A DNA stretch of 58,819 bases from Chloroflexota bacterium (GTDB lineage: Bacteria; Chloroflexota; Ktedonobacteria; Ktedonobacterales; Ktedonobacteraceae): assembly GCA_902812455.1 (NCBI GenBank), contig CADDZH010000020.1, positions 1 to 58,819 of the forward strand. Reading direction: 5' to 3'. A model generated the notes under the pieces. It was not told the DNA's origin, ran no database searches, and saw only the letters and a list, made by a program, of their open reading frames with translations. This document shows positions 45,213 through 55,280 of the stretch, piece after piece. Each line of letters opens with the position of its first letter. Within the stretch, counting starts at the first letter, position 1. Position numbers and translations under genes: made by a program.

Positions 45213-45908
45213 CTAGGCGCGAGATTTCGCAGCCTGACATAAGCGGAGAAAGTATTGATGAAAGCGTGGATCTTCTGAAACCTCCGGATGAAATGCAGTG
45301 CCCAGTATGTTTCCTTCCCGGACGGCGACGATCGTTCCATCGTCGAGCGTTGCCAGCGTCTCCACCTCAGGCCCTACCGCTTCAACGGCTGGCCCACGAA
45401 TGAAGAACGCATGGAATGGCGCTTCTCCCAGTACCGGCACCGACAGATCAGTCTCAAAACTTTCCCGCTGACTACCAAATGCATTGCGACGGACGCAGGT
45501 ATGCATCGTGGCCAGTAATGGCTGGCCGGCCAGCGCGTTATCCGTCTCTTTTGCCAGTAAAATCATTCCTGCGCAGGTTCCCCATACAGGGAGACCTTCG
45601 CGAATTTTCTGTTGTACAGGCTCCTGCAAACCGTACAACACCATCAGTTTGCCAATGGTGGTACTCTCACCACCTGGTATTATTATACCATCTAAATCGT
45701 CTAATTGCGCGGGTAAGCGTATGGGTTTTACTTCGATTTGAATGCCCATTGCGCCAGCAGCTCGCTGCAAGGCTTTCATATGAGCCTCAAAATCACCCTG
45801 TAATGCTAATACGCCGATCCGCAGTGGTGAGTTGTGAATGTTATTGTCCATAGAATCAATTGCCTGATCTTTGATTGGCTGGTCATCAATTACCTGATTG
45901 CCAATCAC
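45213..45908 (-). CDS. pdxT: Pyridoxal 5'-phosphate synthase glutaminase subunit
   Basis: Hydrolyses glutamine and passes ammonia to PdxS. Class I amidotransferase triad: the Cys in PVWGTCAGMILLAKE, and the His/Glu in GTAFHPEVSED. The domain proper begins at RIGVLALQGDFEAH; ahead of it is a 25-35 residue extension (MIGNQVIDDQPIKDQAIDSMDNNIHNSP) made by near-repeats in the DNA. Start 45908 (GTG) or ATG 45851 are both possible; the extension may not be translated. pdxS lies 68 bp upstream on the same strand. Confidence 0.95.
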   Translation of the reverse strand: MIGNQVIDDQPIKDQAIDSMDNNIHNSPLRIGVLALQGDFEAHMKALQRAAGAMGIQIEVKPIRLPAQLDDLDGIIIPGGESTTIGKLMVLYGLQEPVQQKIREGLPVWGTCAGMILLAKETDNALAGQPLLATMHTCVRRNAFGSQRESFETDLSVPVLGEAPFHAFFIRGPAVEAVGPEVETLATLDDGTIVAVREGNILGTAFHPEVSEDPRFHQYFLRLCQAAKSRA

Positions 45909-45976
45909 CTGGCCCTCTATGTTAGAACATATTTTACAGCGAGGATATTCCTGATCATCGTGCTTGGCAGGAGGCG

Positions 45977-46864
45977 TTACCAGCCGCGAACGGCCATACG
46001 GTCTGGTTCAGTCAGGGCATCCAGGTTGATGCCGACCATTGGCTCGCCGAGGTTGCGCGATACCTCTGCAATGATATGCGGGTCTTCAAAGTGCGTCGTG
46101 GCCTGCACGATGGCTTTGGCCCGCTTGAATGGATCGCCAGACTTGAAGATGCCGGAACCGACAAAGATGCCTTCCGCGCCCAGCCGCATCATCAAAGCCG
46201 CATCGGCAGGGGTAGCCACGCCGCCGGCAGAGAAATTGACCACAGGAAGTTTGCCGGCGCGAGCAACCTCACATACGAGTTCATATGGCGCTCCCAGATT
46301 CTTGGCCTCGGTCATCAACTCTTCTTCGGGCAGCACGGTCAGGCGGCGAATGCCATCCATGATGGCTCGCATATGGCGTACCGCTTCCACAATATTGCCT
46401 GTTCCTGCTTCACCCTTCGTGCGGATCATAGCGGCGCCTTCACCGATGCGCCGCAGCGCCTCACCCAGATCGCGTGCGCCACATACAAATGGAACTCTGA
46501 AGAGGTGCTTATTAACATGGAAATGTTCATCAGCAGGCGTCAATACTTCTGATTCATCGATGCAATCTACGCCGATGGCCTGGAGAATCTCAGCCTCCAC
46601 AAAGTGCCCGATGCGGCACTTCGCCATCACGGGAATGGTGACAGCCTCTTTAATCTTGATAATAAGCTCTGGATCGCTCATGCGCGCAACCCCGCCATGA
46701 GCGCGGATATCGGCCGGCACGCGCTCCAGCGCCATAACTGCGCAGGCCCCGGCATCCTCTGCGATCCTGGCCTGCTCGGCGTTCACAACATCACAGATCA
46801 CGCCGCCTTTCAACATCTCCGGGAATGCTCGTTTTACTTGTATTGTTCCTGTTTCTTTTTGCAT
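45977..46864 (-). CDS. pdxS: Pyridoxal 5'-phosphate synthase, PdxS subunit
   Basis: Makes pyridoxal phosphate from ribose 5-phosphate, glyceraldehyde 3-phosphate and ammonia. The 295-residue TIM barrel has [48 protein letters not shown] and [20 protein letters not shown], which carry the catalytic lysines. First gene of pdxS-pdxT-GNAT-ATPase; GGAGA about 10 nt before the ATG. Neighbours with PLP-dependent aminotransferases are consistent but unlinked. Confidence 0.98.
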   Translation of the reverse strand: MQKETGTIQVKRAFPEMLKGGVICDVVNAEQARIAEDAGACAVMALERVPADIRAHGGVARMSDPELIIKIKEAVTIPVMAKCRIGHFVEAEILQAIGVDCIDESEVLTPADEHFHVNKHLFRVPFVCGARDLGEALRRIGEGAAMIRTKGEAGTGNIVEAVRHMRAIMDGIRRLTVLPEEELMTEAKNLGAPYELVCEVARAGKLPVVNFSAGGVATPADAALMMRLGAEGIFVGSGIFKSGDPFKRAKAIVQATTHFEDPHIIAEVSRNLGEPMVGINLDALTEPDRMAVRGW

Positions 46865-46999
46865 GATTAATTTGTCTCCTGCTATAGTTCGGATTGGATG
46901 GTTGGCTCTATAACATCTGTACTAGCATTCTAGCACATTATGTCATGTTGCCGCTACAGCCAATCGAGGAAATCGCTACCAGCCATGCAGGCCAAGACC

Positions 47000-47044
47000 A
47001 TGTCACCCTGAGCGCAGCGAAGGGGAACGGGCTCAGCATGACAT
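47000..47044. repeat. Dispersed REP-like repeat, copy D
   Basis: CATGTCACCCTGAGCGCAGC followed by GAAGGGGAACGGGCTCAGCATGACATAG matches part of copy E (54999-55146) and copy A. It lies in the divergent space between pdxS and ubiX. Confidence 0.65.
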
Positions 47045-47144
47045 AGCTGACCTTTTTGTTGATAAGGAACAGTCAAGCTTGGTTGAACCCTGCCTTACAA
47101 TAGATACATAGCAAAATAACCATAACGGAAAGGATCAGAAAGCG

Positions 47145-47726
47145 ATGAGACTGATTGTTGGCATATCGGGTTCTACAGGCGCCCTCTACGGCGTGCGCCT
47201 GCTGGAAATACTGCACGGGCTAGCGGATATCGAGGTACACCTGGTGATGAGCGAGGGGGCCAGAGCAACCATCGCCTACGAAACAGATTACCAGATAGAA
47301 GAGGTAATGCGCTGGGCGCATACTGTCCATGATCCACGCAATGTAGCGGCTTCAATCGCCAGTGGCACGTTCATTACCGGGGGCATGATTGTCGCACCCT
47401 GCTCAATCAAGACCCTCTCTTCAATTGCCAATTCCTATAATGATAACCTGTTGACACGAGCAGCCGATGTTTGCCTGAAGGAACGGCGGCGGTTGGTTTT
47501 ACTCGTGCGAGAGACGCCGTTGCACCTGGGGCACTTACGGTTGATGACCATCGTGACGGAGGCAGGAGGAATTATACTGCCACCTGTGCCCGGATTCTAT
47601 CAGAAGCCCAAAACAATCCTCGACCTGGTTGATCATACATTAGGAAAAGCCTTAGACCTGTTTGGGATAGAACATCACCTCTACCCGCGCTGGCAAGGAT
47701 TGCCTCCGCCTTCACCTGCCTCGTGA
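47145..47726 (+). CDS. ubiX: UbiX-like flavin prenyltransferase
   Basis: A 193-residue flavoprotein that makes prenylated FMN for UbiD decarboxylases. RLIVGISGSTGALYGVRLLEIL starts the Rossmann-like fold; FITGGMIVAPCSIKTLSSIANSYNDNLLTRAADVCLKERRRLVLLVRETPLHLGHLRLM, with the conserved Cys/Ser and Arg, is the family signature, and PPVPGFYQKPKTILDLVDHTLGKALDLFGIE the C-terminus. No ubiD is beside it. AAAGGA is about 10 nt upstream. Confidence 0.93.
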   Translation: MRLIVGISGSTGALYGVRLLEILHGLADIEVHLVMSEGARATIAYETDYQIEEVMRWAHTVHDPRNVAASIASGTFITGGMIVAPCSIKTLSSIANSYNDNLLTRAADVCLKERRRLVLLVRETPLHLGHLRLMTIVTEAGGIILPPVPGFYQKPKTILDLVDHTLGKALDLFGIEHHLYPRWQGLPPPSPAS

Positions 47727-47744
47727 AATGCTTTTTTGACACCG

Positions 47745-47773
47745 GCATATATTGATGTACATCAATGATGCCA
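47745..47773. promoter_or_regulatory. Palindromic operator-like site
   Basis: A perfect 16-bp palindrome ATTGATGTACATCAAT (47751-47766) sits within imperfect GGCAT/ATGCC arms. It lies 160-190 bp upstream of the methyltransferase gene and just after ubiX. It may be a regulator site or a weak terminator. Confidence 0.35.
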
Positions 47774-47932
47774 ATTTGTCCTCCTTTGGTATCATTTTCT
47801 TTTTACAAAGTACATACGAAAGTACTACAATGTGTTCGCATGTATTGCTTTTTTGTCATTTCGCATGTTATACTCATTGCAACCCTAAGAATATTTCTCG
47901 TCTTTTTTAGTCTGTAGATCGGGGTAAGTGCC

Positions 47933-48835
47933 ATGGTGGTAGATAGCCTTCCTCACCTTAGCGAATGTGGCCTGCCGCTCAATGCCGTAGAGTGGCTGGA
48001 AACGCATCACAATAGTAAGATTGCTGAGCGCAAGCAAATGATTCGCGACCTCCATCTTAAGCAAGGGAGCCTGGTCATTGATGCCGGCTGCGGCCCCGGC
48101 TTATGGACGCCTTTGCTGGCACGTGCCATCGGGCCAAAAGGGCGCATTCTTGGCATAGATATTTCCGTCGAGGCACTGGTTACGGCACAGCAGCGCTGCC
48201 GCGCTAGCCGGTACCGGCAGCAGGTCGAGTACAAATGCGCCACTTTAGAGCACCTGCCGGTTGCACCAGGCAGCGCTGATATCATTTTTAGCGCGAACGT
48301 GAGCCAGTACTTGCCCAATCCAATCGAAACATTTGCTGCCCTGGGACGTTATCTGGTCAGAGGTGGACGGCTGATCATCAAGGATGTAGACTTTGGAACA
48401 ATGCGCTTTCACAACATCGATGAGGGTTTGCAAGAGCGAGTTTTCGATGCTCGCAAGCGCTGGGAACAGGTGCGTGTGGATAAGGGCTTTGCCTTTGAGG
48501 ATAGTTGGGTTGGCTCAAAGCTGGCAGGATACCTGCGCGCTGCCGGGTATGAAGAAGTCCAGGAAAAGCGCTATCGTATTATGCGTGCATACCCGCTGCC
48601 GGAAAATTTTCGTTGCTACTTGCATGGTATCACCGAGTGGTTTGTATGCGAAGGCGCTCCCTTCCTTGAGGGTGAAGATATAACGCGCTGGTTGCAATGC
48701 TTCCTGGATGAATCACATAACGTAATGGAGCAGGAGACCTTCCAGAGCGAAGAGACCGAGTTTGTCGTATCGGGTGTCTGGAATAGACGTTCTCCTACCA
48801 ACATTCGTTATTTCGATCTCGCCAGAACCGTGTAG
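47933..48835 (+). CDS. Class I SAM-dependent methyltransferase
   Basis: A 300-residue methyltransferase. Motif I VIDAGCGPGLWTPLLARAIGPKGRILGIDIS (residues about 49-79) binds S-adenosylmethionine; later motifs are SADIIFSANVSQYLPNPIETFAALGRYLVRGGRLIIKDVD. The C-terminal helical region fits UbiE/small-molecule methyltransferases. Substrate unknown. A GGGG-type ribosome site precedes the ATG. Confidence 0.88.
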   Translation: MVVDSLPHLSECGLPLNAVEWLETHHNSKIAERKQMIRDLHLKQGSLVIDAGCGPGLWTPLLARAIGPKGRILGIDISVEALVTAQQRCRASRYRQQVEYKCATLEHLPVAPGSADIIFSANVSQYLPNPIETFAALGRYLVRGGRLIIKDVDFGTMRFHNIDEGLQERVFDARKRWEQVRVDKGFAFEDSWVGSKLAGYLRAAGYEEVQEKRYRIMRAYPLPENFRCYLHGITEWFVCEGAPFLEGEDITRWLQCFLDESHNVMEQETFQSEETEFVVSGVWNRRSPTNIRYFDLARTV

Positions 48836-48909
48836 CCGGAACCAGAATCGTAGTACTCTGCTAGCCTTCAAGTGATAGGTGACTGTAGAGTGCCAATTCA
48901 TTGGCACGT

Positions 48910-48930
48910 TGGCCTCCCTTGTGGGAGCCA
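48910..48930. repeat. Dispersed repeat, GGCCTCCCTTGTGGG family, copy 2
   Basis: TGGCCTCCCTTGTGGGAGCCA, the reverse complement of copies at 2582-2603 and 55219-55240 with one change, forms a hairpin (GGCCTCCC/GGGAGCCA). A nearby TTCAAGTGAT (48867-48880 area) also recurs next to copy 3. Confidence 0.6.
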
Positions 48931-48984
48931 GACACCGATCGATCACAGGAACATTGGCGCAGTAGTAGCGGCTGCTGGTTCACT

Positions 48985-49215
48985 CTAGCGAGCGTCGCTT
49001 AACTGCTCAGCAATCATAACAATAGCCATATCACCCACCAGGGATTGAAGCTGATTATGCAATTGGCCCATACGCTCCATTCGCGCTGTAATAAAATCGT
49101 GCCGGGAGGTTCCACACGCCAGTCCTGATAGGCCCCGCTGAGCTGCTTCATACTCCGCGTTAATTTGCGCCAGCAGTCTTGCTACTTCACTGCCTTGTTC
49201 ATATGCTCCTAGCAT
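48985..49215 (-). CDS. Small hypothetical helical protein
   Basis: A 76-residue, mostly helical, acidic protein (MLGAYEQGSEVARLLAQINAEYEAAQRGLSGLACGTSRHDFITARMERMGQLHNQLQSLVGDMAIVMIAEQLSDAR). AGGAGAGGA lies just before the ATG, a very good ribosome site, so I consider it real. I do not recognise the family. It stands alone on the minus strand downstream of the methyltransferase. Confidence 0.6.
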   Translation of the reverse strand: MLGAYEQGSEVARLLAQINAEYEAAQRGLSGLACGTSRHDFITARMERMGQLHNQLQSLVGDMAIVMIAEQLSDAR

Positions 49216-49311
49216 GGTTCCTCTCCTTTTTGTTTGTGGGCGTGAAGGTTAAATAGGGAACACGAAATATATTTCATTTGTCTCAACCGCGTAACAGATG
49301 TATGGGCTGTG

Positions 49312-49340
49312 TGTTAACAATGTTAATCACTTGTTAACAA
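49312..49340. promoter_or_regulatory. Cluster of TGTTAAC-type repeats
   Basis: TGTTAACAA (49312), TGTTAATCA (49321) and TGTTAACAA (49332) lie within 30 bp in the AT-rich space between the small gene and fadN. This is operator-like, about 100 bp upstream of the small gene's start. No regulator gene is adjacent. Confidence 0.35.
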
Positions 49341-49442
49341 ATCACACATCTATAGTATGCATGATTATTACCTTCTTGTCTAGTGCTTCAGTACCTTTTT
49401 TCCCTCCTTGTGATGATTTTCACGCGATCTTTATATTTCTGC

Positions 49443-51860
49443 TTAATTACGTAATGGTTTGCCGGTCATGAGAATTGCCTGTATACGCTCCTGCGTCTTT
49501 TCCATGCCGGCAAGGCTCAGGAAGGCCTCGCGCTCCAGGTCGAGCACGTGCTGTTCCGTCACCGGAGTGATGGGCGAGCAATTACCGCCGGTCAGCACTT
49601 TTGCCAGGTGACGACCCACAACTGCATCATGCTCACTGATCTTGCCGGTGATGAGCAAATTCTCGATCTGCTGTTCCAGCACCAGGCGAGCGCCTGATCC
49701 CGGCAGGAGCAGTAGAGGTGCCTGGAGCGGCTGCCACTTGCCCGCTGCCTGGGCCTCGGCCAGTTGAAGAGCGTCGGCTTTGGCATCGCGCAGCAGCAAG
49801 TCGCGGTTGATGGTAATGGGATCGCTCTTACGCAGGAAACGGTATTCCTGTGCTTCTACCGCGCTGGTCGAGACGGTGGCAAAAGCGATAATCTCGAAGG
49901 CGCGGCGCGAGGGAGTGAACGGGCCTCCGGTTTTTTTGGCCTGCTGCGATTCGAGGTCTGCTCCGTAGCGCAGCAGTAGTTCTTTGCAGCCGCCGCCTGC
50001 TGGCACCAGGCCTACGCCTACCTCCACCAGGCCGATGTATGACTCGGCGTGAGTACGAGCATGGTTACTGTGCATGATGATCTCGCAGCCGCCGCCGAGC
50101 GCTCGACCGGCGGGAGCCACCACGACAGGAATCGGACTGTACTTGAGCAACTGGTGCGCCTGCTGGAGGCCGTTAATGGCACTTTCCAGCATTTTCCACT
50201 CGCCCTGCCTCGCTCCCATCAAAACCAGCAGCAGGTTGGCCCCCGCAGAGAAGTCCTGAGCCTCATTACCAATGACAATCGCTCTGAACTGTCCGGGTCC
50301 CTCCTCAACAGCGTAGCGCAGCATCTCAATGATGCCCTCATCGATAGAATTCATCTTGGTATGAAACTCAACACAAGCCACGCCATCACCGAGATCGATC
50401 AGTGAAGCCGAGCCGTTATCGCGCAGGACTCCCCGTGAACCCGCAAGGGATGCCCCTGCCTTACCCGCCTTCACTGCTGCCAGTGAAATGACGCCTTCAG
50501 GCACGGGAACAGGCCTGTACGTGCTGGTATGGAAGTCGAAGTACTGGCGCTGGCCTGGAGCACCGGTGTAGAAAGTTCCCTTTCCCTCATGCTGGACCCG
50601 TCTCACAAGCTCAGGAACGGGGCGATCTCCCACTACCTTTTGCATAATCTCAGGATGTTGTAAGAGCGCATCCCATACCTCGAAGCTGCCCAGCTCAAAA
50701 TTGAAGCCCCAGCGCATGGCCTCGTCAATATCCACAATGCTATTGGCAATCTCCTCCGCGTGATTGGCCGCATAGATGAGCGAATCCGCTGTCGTTTCAC
50801 GAGCGAGCTGCCCAGCGCGGTCATCTGCATTCAGCACGGTGAGCATACGCTGCGCCGGGTCGCTGATATTGCGGGCCTCACCGGTGGAAGGGAAGCGCAC
50901 CTTCTGTTGCGGTTCATACTCCAGCGTCTTAAGATTAAGCTCCAGGATGACCGATTCGCCATCAGGGCTTTTGATGCGCTTGTAGAAGCCCTGGCCGGTC
51001 TTCTCACCAAGCCAGCCCCGGCGGATCATTTCGCGCATCACTTCCGGTACGCGGAAGGTCTCGCGCTGCTCATCGCCCGGCGCGTTCTCATAAAGGTTAC
51101 TGGCGACGTGAGCGGTCGTATCGAGGCCGGAAAGATCGGCGGTACGAAAGACAGCCGATTTAGGCCGGCCCATAGCTGGCCCCAGGATAGCATCTACTTC
51201 GCTGACTGTGTAGCCTTCGTTTAAGGTACGGTAGAGTGTGGACATGAAGCCATAGACGCCGATACGGTTGGCAATGAAATTGGGGGTGTCTTTGCAGATA
51301 ACGACGCCTTTGCCGAGCACTTCGGTGGCGAAACGTTGCATGAACTGCATGAGCGCCGGATCGGTATCGACATCCGGCACCAGTTCGAGCAGGCGCATGT
51401 AGCGCACGGGATTGAAGAAGTGCGTGATCAAGAAGTGGCGGCGAAAATCTTCGCTGCGGCCTTCGGTCAACAGGTGAGCGGGCAAACCGGAGGTGTTGGA
51501 ACTGATGATCGTGCCGGGCGTCAACACCTGCTCGATCTGCACGTAGAGGTTGCGCTTGATATCCAGGCGCTCTACTACAGCTTCGATGATCCAATCGACG
51601 TCTGCCAGTTCTTCCAGGTCATCTTCGATGTTGCCAATGGTGATGAGTTTAGTGCCCTGCTTGCTATAAAATGCGGCAGGGCGGGCATTCAAGGCCTTTT
51701 CCAGCCCGGTACGCGCTATTTTGTCGCGGTCTTTGCCGGCATCTGGCGGCACGATATCGAGCAGCAGACTGGGGATGCCAACATTGGCGAGGTGAGCTGC
51801 AATGGCCGCACCCATGACACCGGCGCCCAGCACTCCCGCCTTACGAATTTGATATGCCAT
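49443..51860 (-). CDS. fadN: 3-hydroxyacyl-CoA dehydrogenase / enoyl-CoA hydratase
   Basis: An 805-residue fatty-acid oxidation enzyme with the dehydrogenase first: Rossmann motif KAGVLGAGVMGAAIAAHLANVG, DWIIEAVVERLDIKRNLYVQIE, the catalytic His in RRHFLITHFFNPVRYM, and two C-terminal helical domains. The hydratase half follows after about residue 490 (VACVEFHTKMNSIDEGIIEML, ALGGGCEIIMHSNHARTHAESYIGLVEVGVGLVPAGGG). Order and length match Bacillus FadN, not FadB. It lies 2 bp after the thiolase stop. Last gene of fadE-fadA-fadN. Confidence 0.92.
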   Translation of the reverse strand: MAYQIRKAGVLGAGVMGAAIAAHLANVGIPSLLLDIVPPDAGKDRDKIARTGLEKALNARPAAFYSKQGTKLITIGNIEDDLEELADVDWIIEAVVERLDIKRNLYVQIEQVLTPGTIISSNTSGLPAHLLTEGRSEDFRRHFLITHFFNPVRYMRLLELVPDVDTDPALMQFMQRFATEVLGKGVVICKDTPNFIANRIGVYGFMSTLYRTLNEGYTVSEVDAILGPAMGRPKSAVFRTADLSGLDTTAHVASNLYENAPGDEQRETFRVPEVMREMIRRGWLGEKTGQGFYKRIKSPDGESVILELNLKTLEYEPQQKVRFPSTGEARNISDPAQRMLTVLNADDRAGQLARETTADSLIYAANHAEEIANSIVDIDEAMRWGFNFELGSFEVWDALLQHPEIMQKVVGDRPVPELVRRVQHEGKGTFYTGAPGQRQYFDFHTSTYRPVPVPEGVISLAAVKAGKAGASLAGSRGVLRDNGSASLIDLGDGVACVEFHTKMNSIDEGIIEMLRYAVEEGPGQFRAIVIGNEAQDFSAGANLLLVLMGARQGEWKMLESAINGLQQAHQLLKYSPIPVVVAPAGRALGGGCEIIMHSNHARTHAESYIGLVEVGVGLVPAGGGCKELLLRYGADLESQQAKKTGGPFTPSRRAFEIIAFATVSTSAVEAQEYRFLRKSDPITINRDLLLRDAKADALQLAEAQAAGKWQPLQAPLLLLPGSGARLVLEQQIENLLITGKISEHDAVVGRHLAKVLTGGNCSPITPVTEQHVLDLEREAFLSLAGMEKTQERIQAILMTGKPLRN

Positions 51861-51862
51861 GG

Positions 51863-53065
51863 CTATGATATCCTCTCAATGATTGTTGCCACGCCCTGGC
51901 CGCCACCGACACAGAGCGTAGCCAGCCCCAACGTCTTGTCAGCCGTCTGCAGGTCGTTGATCAGTGTGGCAATCAGACGCGCTCCACTACAGCCAAGTGG
52001 GTGACCAAGAGCAATCGCCCCACCGTGCGGATTGAGCTTCTCCTCGTCGATGCCCATCTCTCTGATGACCGCCAGGTTCTGCGCCGCAAATGCCTCGTTG
52101 AGTTCGATAATGTCGATATCGCTCAACTGCATGCCTGCGCGCTGCAGCGCCTTCTTCATGGCCGGCACAGGGCCAATGCCCATAATATCGGGCCGTACCC
52201 CTGCCACTGCCATTGTGATCACTCTTGCAAGTGGCGTAATGCCGAGTTCACGAGCTTTCTGGGCCGACATCAGTACGGCAGCCGCTGCGCCATCGTTTAG
52301 CGGGCTGGAGTTGCCCGCCGTGACGGTTCCACCTTTGATGAAGGCCGGTTCGAGAGCAGCCAGTTTCTCCATTGACGTATCGCGCCGTGGGCCTTCGTCG
52401 ATCTCCATCAATCTGCCATCAGGCAGTGGCACAGGCACGATTTCGCGCTTAAAGATGCCGCTGTCGGTGGCCGCAATGGCGCGCCGGTGACTGCGCAGCG
52501 CAAAGGCATCCTGTTCTTCGCGGCTGATGTTGTATTCACGCGCCAGGTTTTCGGCGGTGAGGCCCATCGGGATGTAGCTCGAATAGCCATATTCAAGCTC
52601 ACAAGGTGGATAGGGCATGCCTGCCTCCGGCTCTTCGCCATCACGCGACTTGATCAGGCGAGGGTTGAAGCTCGGATTGAAGCCGCCCATCGGTACCCGC
52701 GACATGCTTTCAACGCCGCCTGCTACAAACACATCACCTAGATCGAGCATAATGCTCTGCGCTGCCATGTTGACGGCCTGCAGGCTGGAAGCGCAAAACC
52801 GGTTGACAGTCACGCCGGCTGCTGTCTCCGGTAGTCCGGCCAGCGCTCCGACGATACGCGCCACATTCATACCCTGTTCGCCTTCGGGAAAGGCGCAACC
52901 GATAATCACGTCCTCGATAAGGGAACGATCAAACTGTGGCACGCGCTCAACGGCGGCTTTAACGGCTATGGCCGCCAGGTCATCGGCGCGAACATCTTTA
53001 AGCGCGCCTTTGTTGGCCCGCCCGATGGGAGTGTGCACTGCACTCACGATTACTGCTTCTGCCAT
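51863..53065 (-). CDS. fadA: Acetyl-CoA acyltransferase (thiolase)
   Basis: Cleaves 3-ketoacyl-CoA to acetyl-CoA plus a shortened acyl-CoA. The 400-residue protein has the nucleophile Cys91 in [13 protein letters not shown], the His in [19 protein letters not shown], and the second Cys in [12 protein letters not shown] 53065 has AAGGAGA upstream; the longer frame to 53143 runs into a dispersed repeat. It lies between fadE and fadN. Confidence 0.95.
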   Translation of the reverse strand: MAEAVIVSAVHTPIGRANKGALKDVRADDLAAIAVKAAVERVPQFDRSLIEDVIIGCAFPEGEQGMNVARIVGALAGLPETAAGVTVNRFCASSLQAVNMAAQSIMLDLGDVFVAGGVESMSRVPMGGFNPSFNPRLIKSRDGEEPEAGMPYPPCELEYGYSSYIPMGLTAENLAREYNISREEQDAFALRSHRRAIAATDSGIFKREIVPVPLPDGRLMEIDEGPRRDTSMEKLAALEPAFIKGGTVTAGNSSPLNDGAAAAVLMSAQKARELGITPLARVITMAVAGVRPDIMGIGPVPAMKKALQRAGMQLSDIDIIELNEAFAAQNLAVIREMGIDEEKLNPHGGAIALGHPLGCSGARLIATLINDLQTADKTLGLATLCVGGGQGVATIIERIS

Positions 53066-53099
53066 GTTTATTTTCTCCTTATGATTGAACCCGGCGGGT

Positions 53100-53184
53100 G
53101 ACGAGGGCAAGCGCAAGGCCCCCACACCACACCCACCTCCCACAGCTTCGATACATCGAGCTTCTACAAGCCCCTACAGATTAC
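53100..53184. repeat. Dispersed repeat, GGCAAGCGCAAGGCCCCCAC family, copy 2
   Basis: Same block order as 12528-12608: ACGAGGGCAAGCGCAAGGCC, then CGATACATCGAGCTTCTACA and CCCCTACAGATTAC. Fills the space between fadE and fadA. Confidence 0.7.
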
Positions 53185-53186
53185 GA

Positions 53187-54971
53187 TTACAGGGGATAAC
53201 CCTGTTTCTTGACAACCAGGGCCGCGATCTCACGCTGCAAGGCCACGCCGTTGATCAGGTAGTCTCCGACGTAGGTGCGGACACGCTGCAATTCTTCCTG
53301 CGCCTCGCTCTCGCTCGCATTACTCATGATCATTTGATCAAGGTTGGTGCGGATGCGCGAGAAGGCCAGCCAGGTTGCCAGTTGTGCAAGCTTTATATGC
53401 GTTGAGCTGTTCTGCTCGCTACGGCGCACGGCCTGGGTTGCGCGGGCCAGCGCGCTATCGATAGCATAGAGATCGATCAAGAGGTTTGCCAGGTACTCAA
53501 TGAACTCTTCCTCGTTCTCAATGGCCTGCATGTACTGCATGGCGAACTTTACACCTGTGTAGATGGTGGCATCCTTAGCGCGTTCCAGGGCATTGACCGC
53601 ATCGCGCAGTTCGGCAGGGATGGCCTCGCCCGCATTGTTGAGAGGCTGGCCAGATTGCACACGGGCGGCAACGACCGGGTACAGCTCCATCAAAGGAACC
53701 TTGCCCTTCAGGGCACGGCGGAAGAGCGTTCCTGCCACGACAAGGCGGTTGATCTCGTTTGTGCCCTCGTAAATACGCTGGATGCGAGCGTCGCGGTAGG
53801 CTTTCTCAATAGCATAATCCTGCATGAAGCCGTAGCCACCAAAGATCTGCACACCCTCATCGACGACGAAGGCCAGTACTTCGCTGCCGTGAACTTTGGC
53901 AATAGAGGCTTCGATAGCATACTCTTCAATCGCTTTGAAGGCGGCCTCTGTATCGTTACTGGCGCTGCGGCGGGCATACTCGATGTTTGCTGCGGTACGG
54001 AATACCTCGCTCTCGGCAGCATAGGTCTCGGCTGCCATACGGGCCAGTTTCTTCTGGATCATGCCGAACTCGCTGATGAACTTGCCAAAGGCCTTGCGCT
54101 CCGTCGTATATGCGGCAGCCATACCAAGCGCTGCCTGCGCGCCACCAACTGCACCGGCGCCGAGCTTGAGACGCCCGATATTGAGAATGTTGAAGGCGAT
54201 CTTGTAGCCTTTGTGTATCTCGCCCAGCAGGTTCTCCACAGGTACCTTTGCATTCTCAAAGTAAACCTGGCGCGTCGAGGAACCTTTGATGCCCATCTTG
54301 CGCTCTTCGGCGCCCGTTGAGATGCCGGGCCAGCTCGTCTCAACGATGAAGGCGGATGGCCTCTCATTGCCGATACGGGCAAACACGATCATGAGATCGG
54401 CAAATCCCGCGTTGGAGATCCATTGCTTCGTGCCATTGAGAATATAATACTTGCCATCCCCCGACAGTTCAGCCCGCGTGCTGATATGCATGGCATCGGA
54501 ACCCACGCCCGGCTCGGTCAACGCATACGCGCCGATCCACTCGCCGGTTGCCAGCTTGGGCAGGTACTTCCGTTTCTGCTCTTCTGTGCCATAAAAGACG
54601 ATAGGCAGCGTACCGATAGTGGTATGGCCGCCAAAGGCAGTGCTAAACGAGGCTTCGCGCAATTGAGCGCCGACCAGGGAGCTGACGAGCAGCCCTAATT
54701 CCGCGCCGCCATATGCCTCCGGCACATCGATCATGAGCAGGCCCTGTTCTCCAGCCTTCCTGAGCAGGCTGGGCATCAGTCCCGGCTCCTGGTGATCGAT
54801 AAGCTCAACCTTTGGCAGCACTTCGCGCTGTATGAACGCCGCGCAGGTCTCCTCAATCAAGCGCTGCTCTTCGTCGCGCTGCTCCAGTGTGAATATCCTG
54901 TCAGCGCTCTCACTGACGGGGGTGGTTAAAAACGCAGTTCCTACTTCGGTTGGCTGCATGGTCGTGGACAT
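53187..54971 (-). CDS. fadE: Acyl-CoA dehydrogenase
   Basis: First step of beta-oxidation, FAD-dependent. The 594-residue protein has [79 protein letters not shown] with the catalytic Glu, and a C-terminal extension of about 180 residues. The length matches the long FadE form of Bacillus. AAAGGAGATC lies 9 nt before the ATG. First gene of the fadE-fadA-fadN unit, with a repeat and 121 bp before fadA. Confidence 0.94.
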   Translation of the reverse strand: MSTTMQPTEVGTAFLTTPVSESADRIFTLEQRDEEQRLIEETCAAFIQREVLPKVELIDHQEPGLMPSLLRKAGEQGLLMIDVPEAYGGAELGLLVSSLVGAQLREASFSTAFGGHTTIGTLPIVFYGTEEQKRKYLPKLATGEWIGAYALTEPGVGSDAMHISTRAELSGDGKYYILNGTKQWISNAGFADLMIVFARIGNERPSAFIVETSWPGISTGAEERKMGIKGSSTRQVYFENAKVPVENLLGEIHKGYKIAFNILNIGRLKLGAGAVGGAQAALGMAAAYTTERKAFGKFISEFGMIQKKLARMAAETYAAESEVFRTAANIEYARRSASNDTEAAFKAIEEYAIEASIAKVHGSEVLAFVVDEGVQIFGGYGFMQDYAIEKAYRDARIQRIYEGTNEINRLVVAGTLFRRALKGKVPLMELYPVVAARVQSGQPLNNAGEAIPAELRDAVNALERAKDATIYTGVKFAMQYMQAIENEEEFIEYLANLLIDLYAIDSALARATQAVRRSEQNSSTHIKLAQLATWLAFSRIRTNLDQMIMSNASESEAQEELQRVRTYVGDYLINGVALQREIAALVVKKQGYPL

Positions 54972-54998
54972 AGATACTGATCTCCTTTACGAATAGGA

Positions 54999-55146
54999 TG
55001 TCATCCTGAGCCCGTTCCCCTTCGCTGCGCTCAGGGCTTCGGCTCACTCGCTCAGGGGAAACTCCGCGAAGGATCTCTCGATGGGCAGCGGATGCTTCCC
55101 CTTCACGAGCGTTCAGGGCTTCGGCTCACTCGCTCAGCATGACATG
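54999..55146. repeat. Dispersed REP-like repeat, copy E
   Basis: The longest copy: TCATCCTGAGCCCGTTCCCC, then TTCGCTGCGCTCAGGGCTTC twice in variant form, GCAGCGGATGCTTCCCCTTC and GCTCACTCGCTCAGCATGACATGG. It contains internal inverted pairs. Together with the next repeat it occupies the 309-bp space between the acyl-CoA synthetase and fadE. Confidence 0.72.
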
Positions 55147-55218
55147 GCTGGATGATTTTGTTAATTTTCATAATTGGCCCCTACTAGTCTGTCAAACTTC
55201 AAGTGATGGATGCAAGCC

Positions 55219-55240
55219 TGGCCCCCACAAGGGAGGCCAC
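55219..55240. repeat. Dispersed repeat, GGCCTCCCTTGTGGG family, copy 3
   Basis: TGGCCCCCACAAGGGAGGCC is identical to 2582-2603. It is preceded by CTTCAAGTGATGGA, also seen near copy 2. Confidence 0.65.
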
Positions 55241-55280
55241 GACATGGTATTGGTTAAATGAAGCTTGACGGACTACTACA

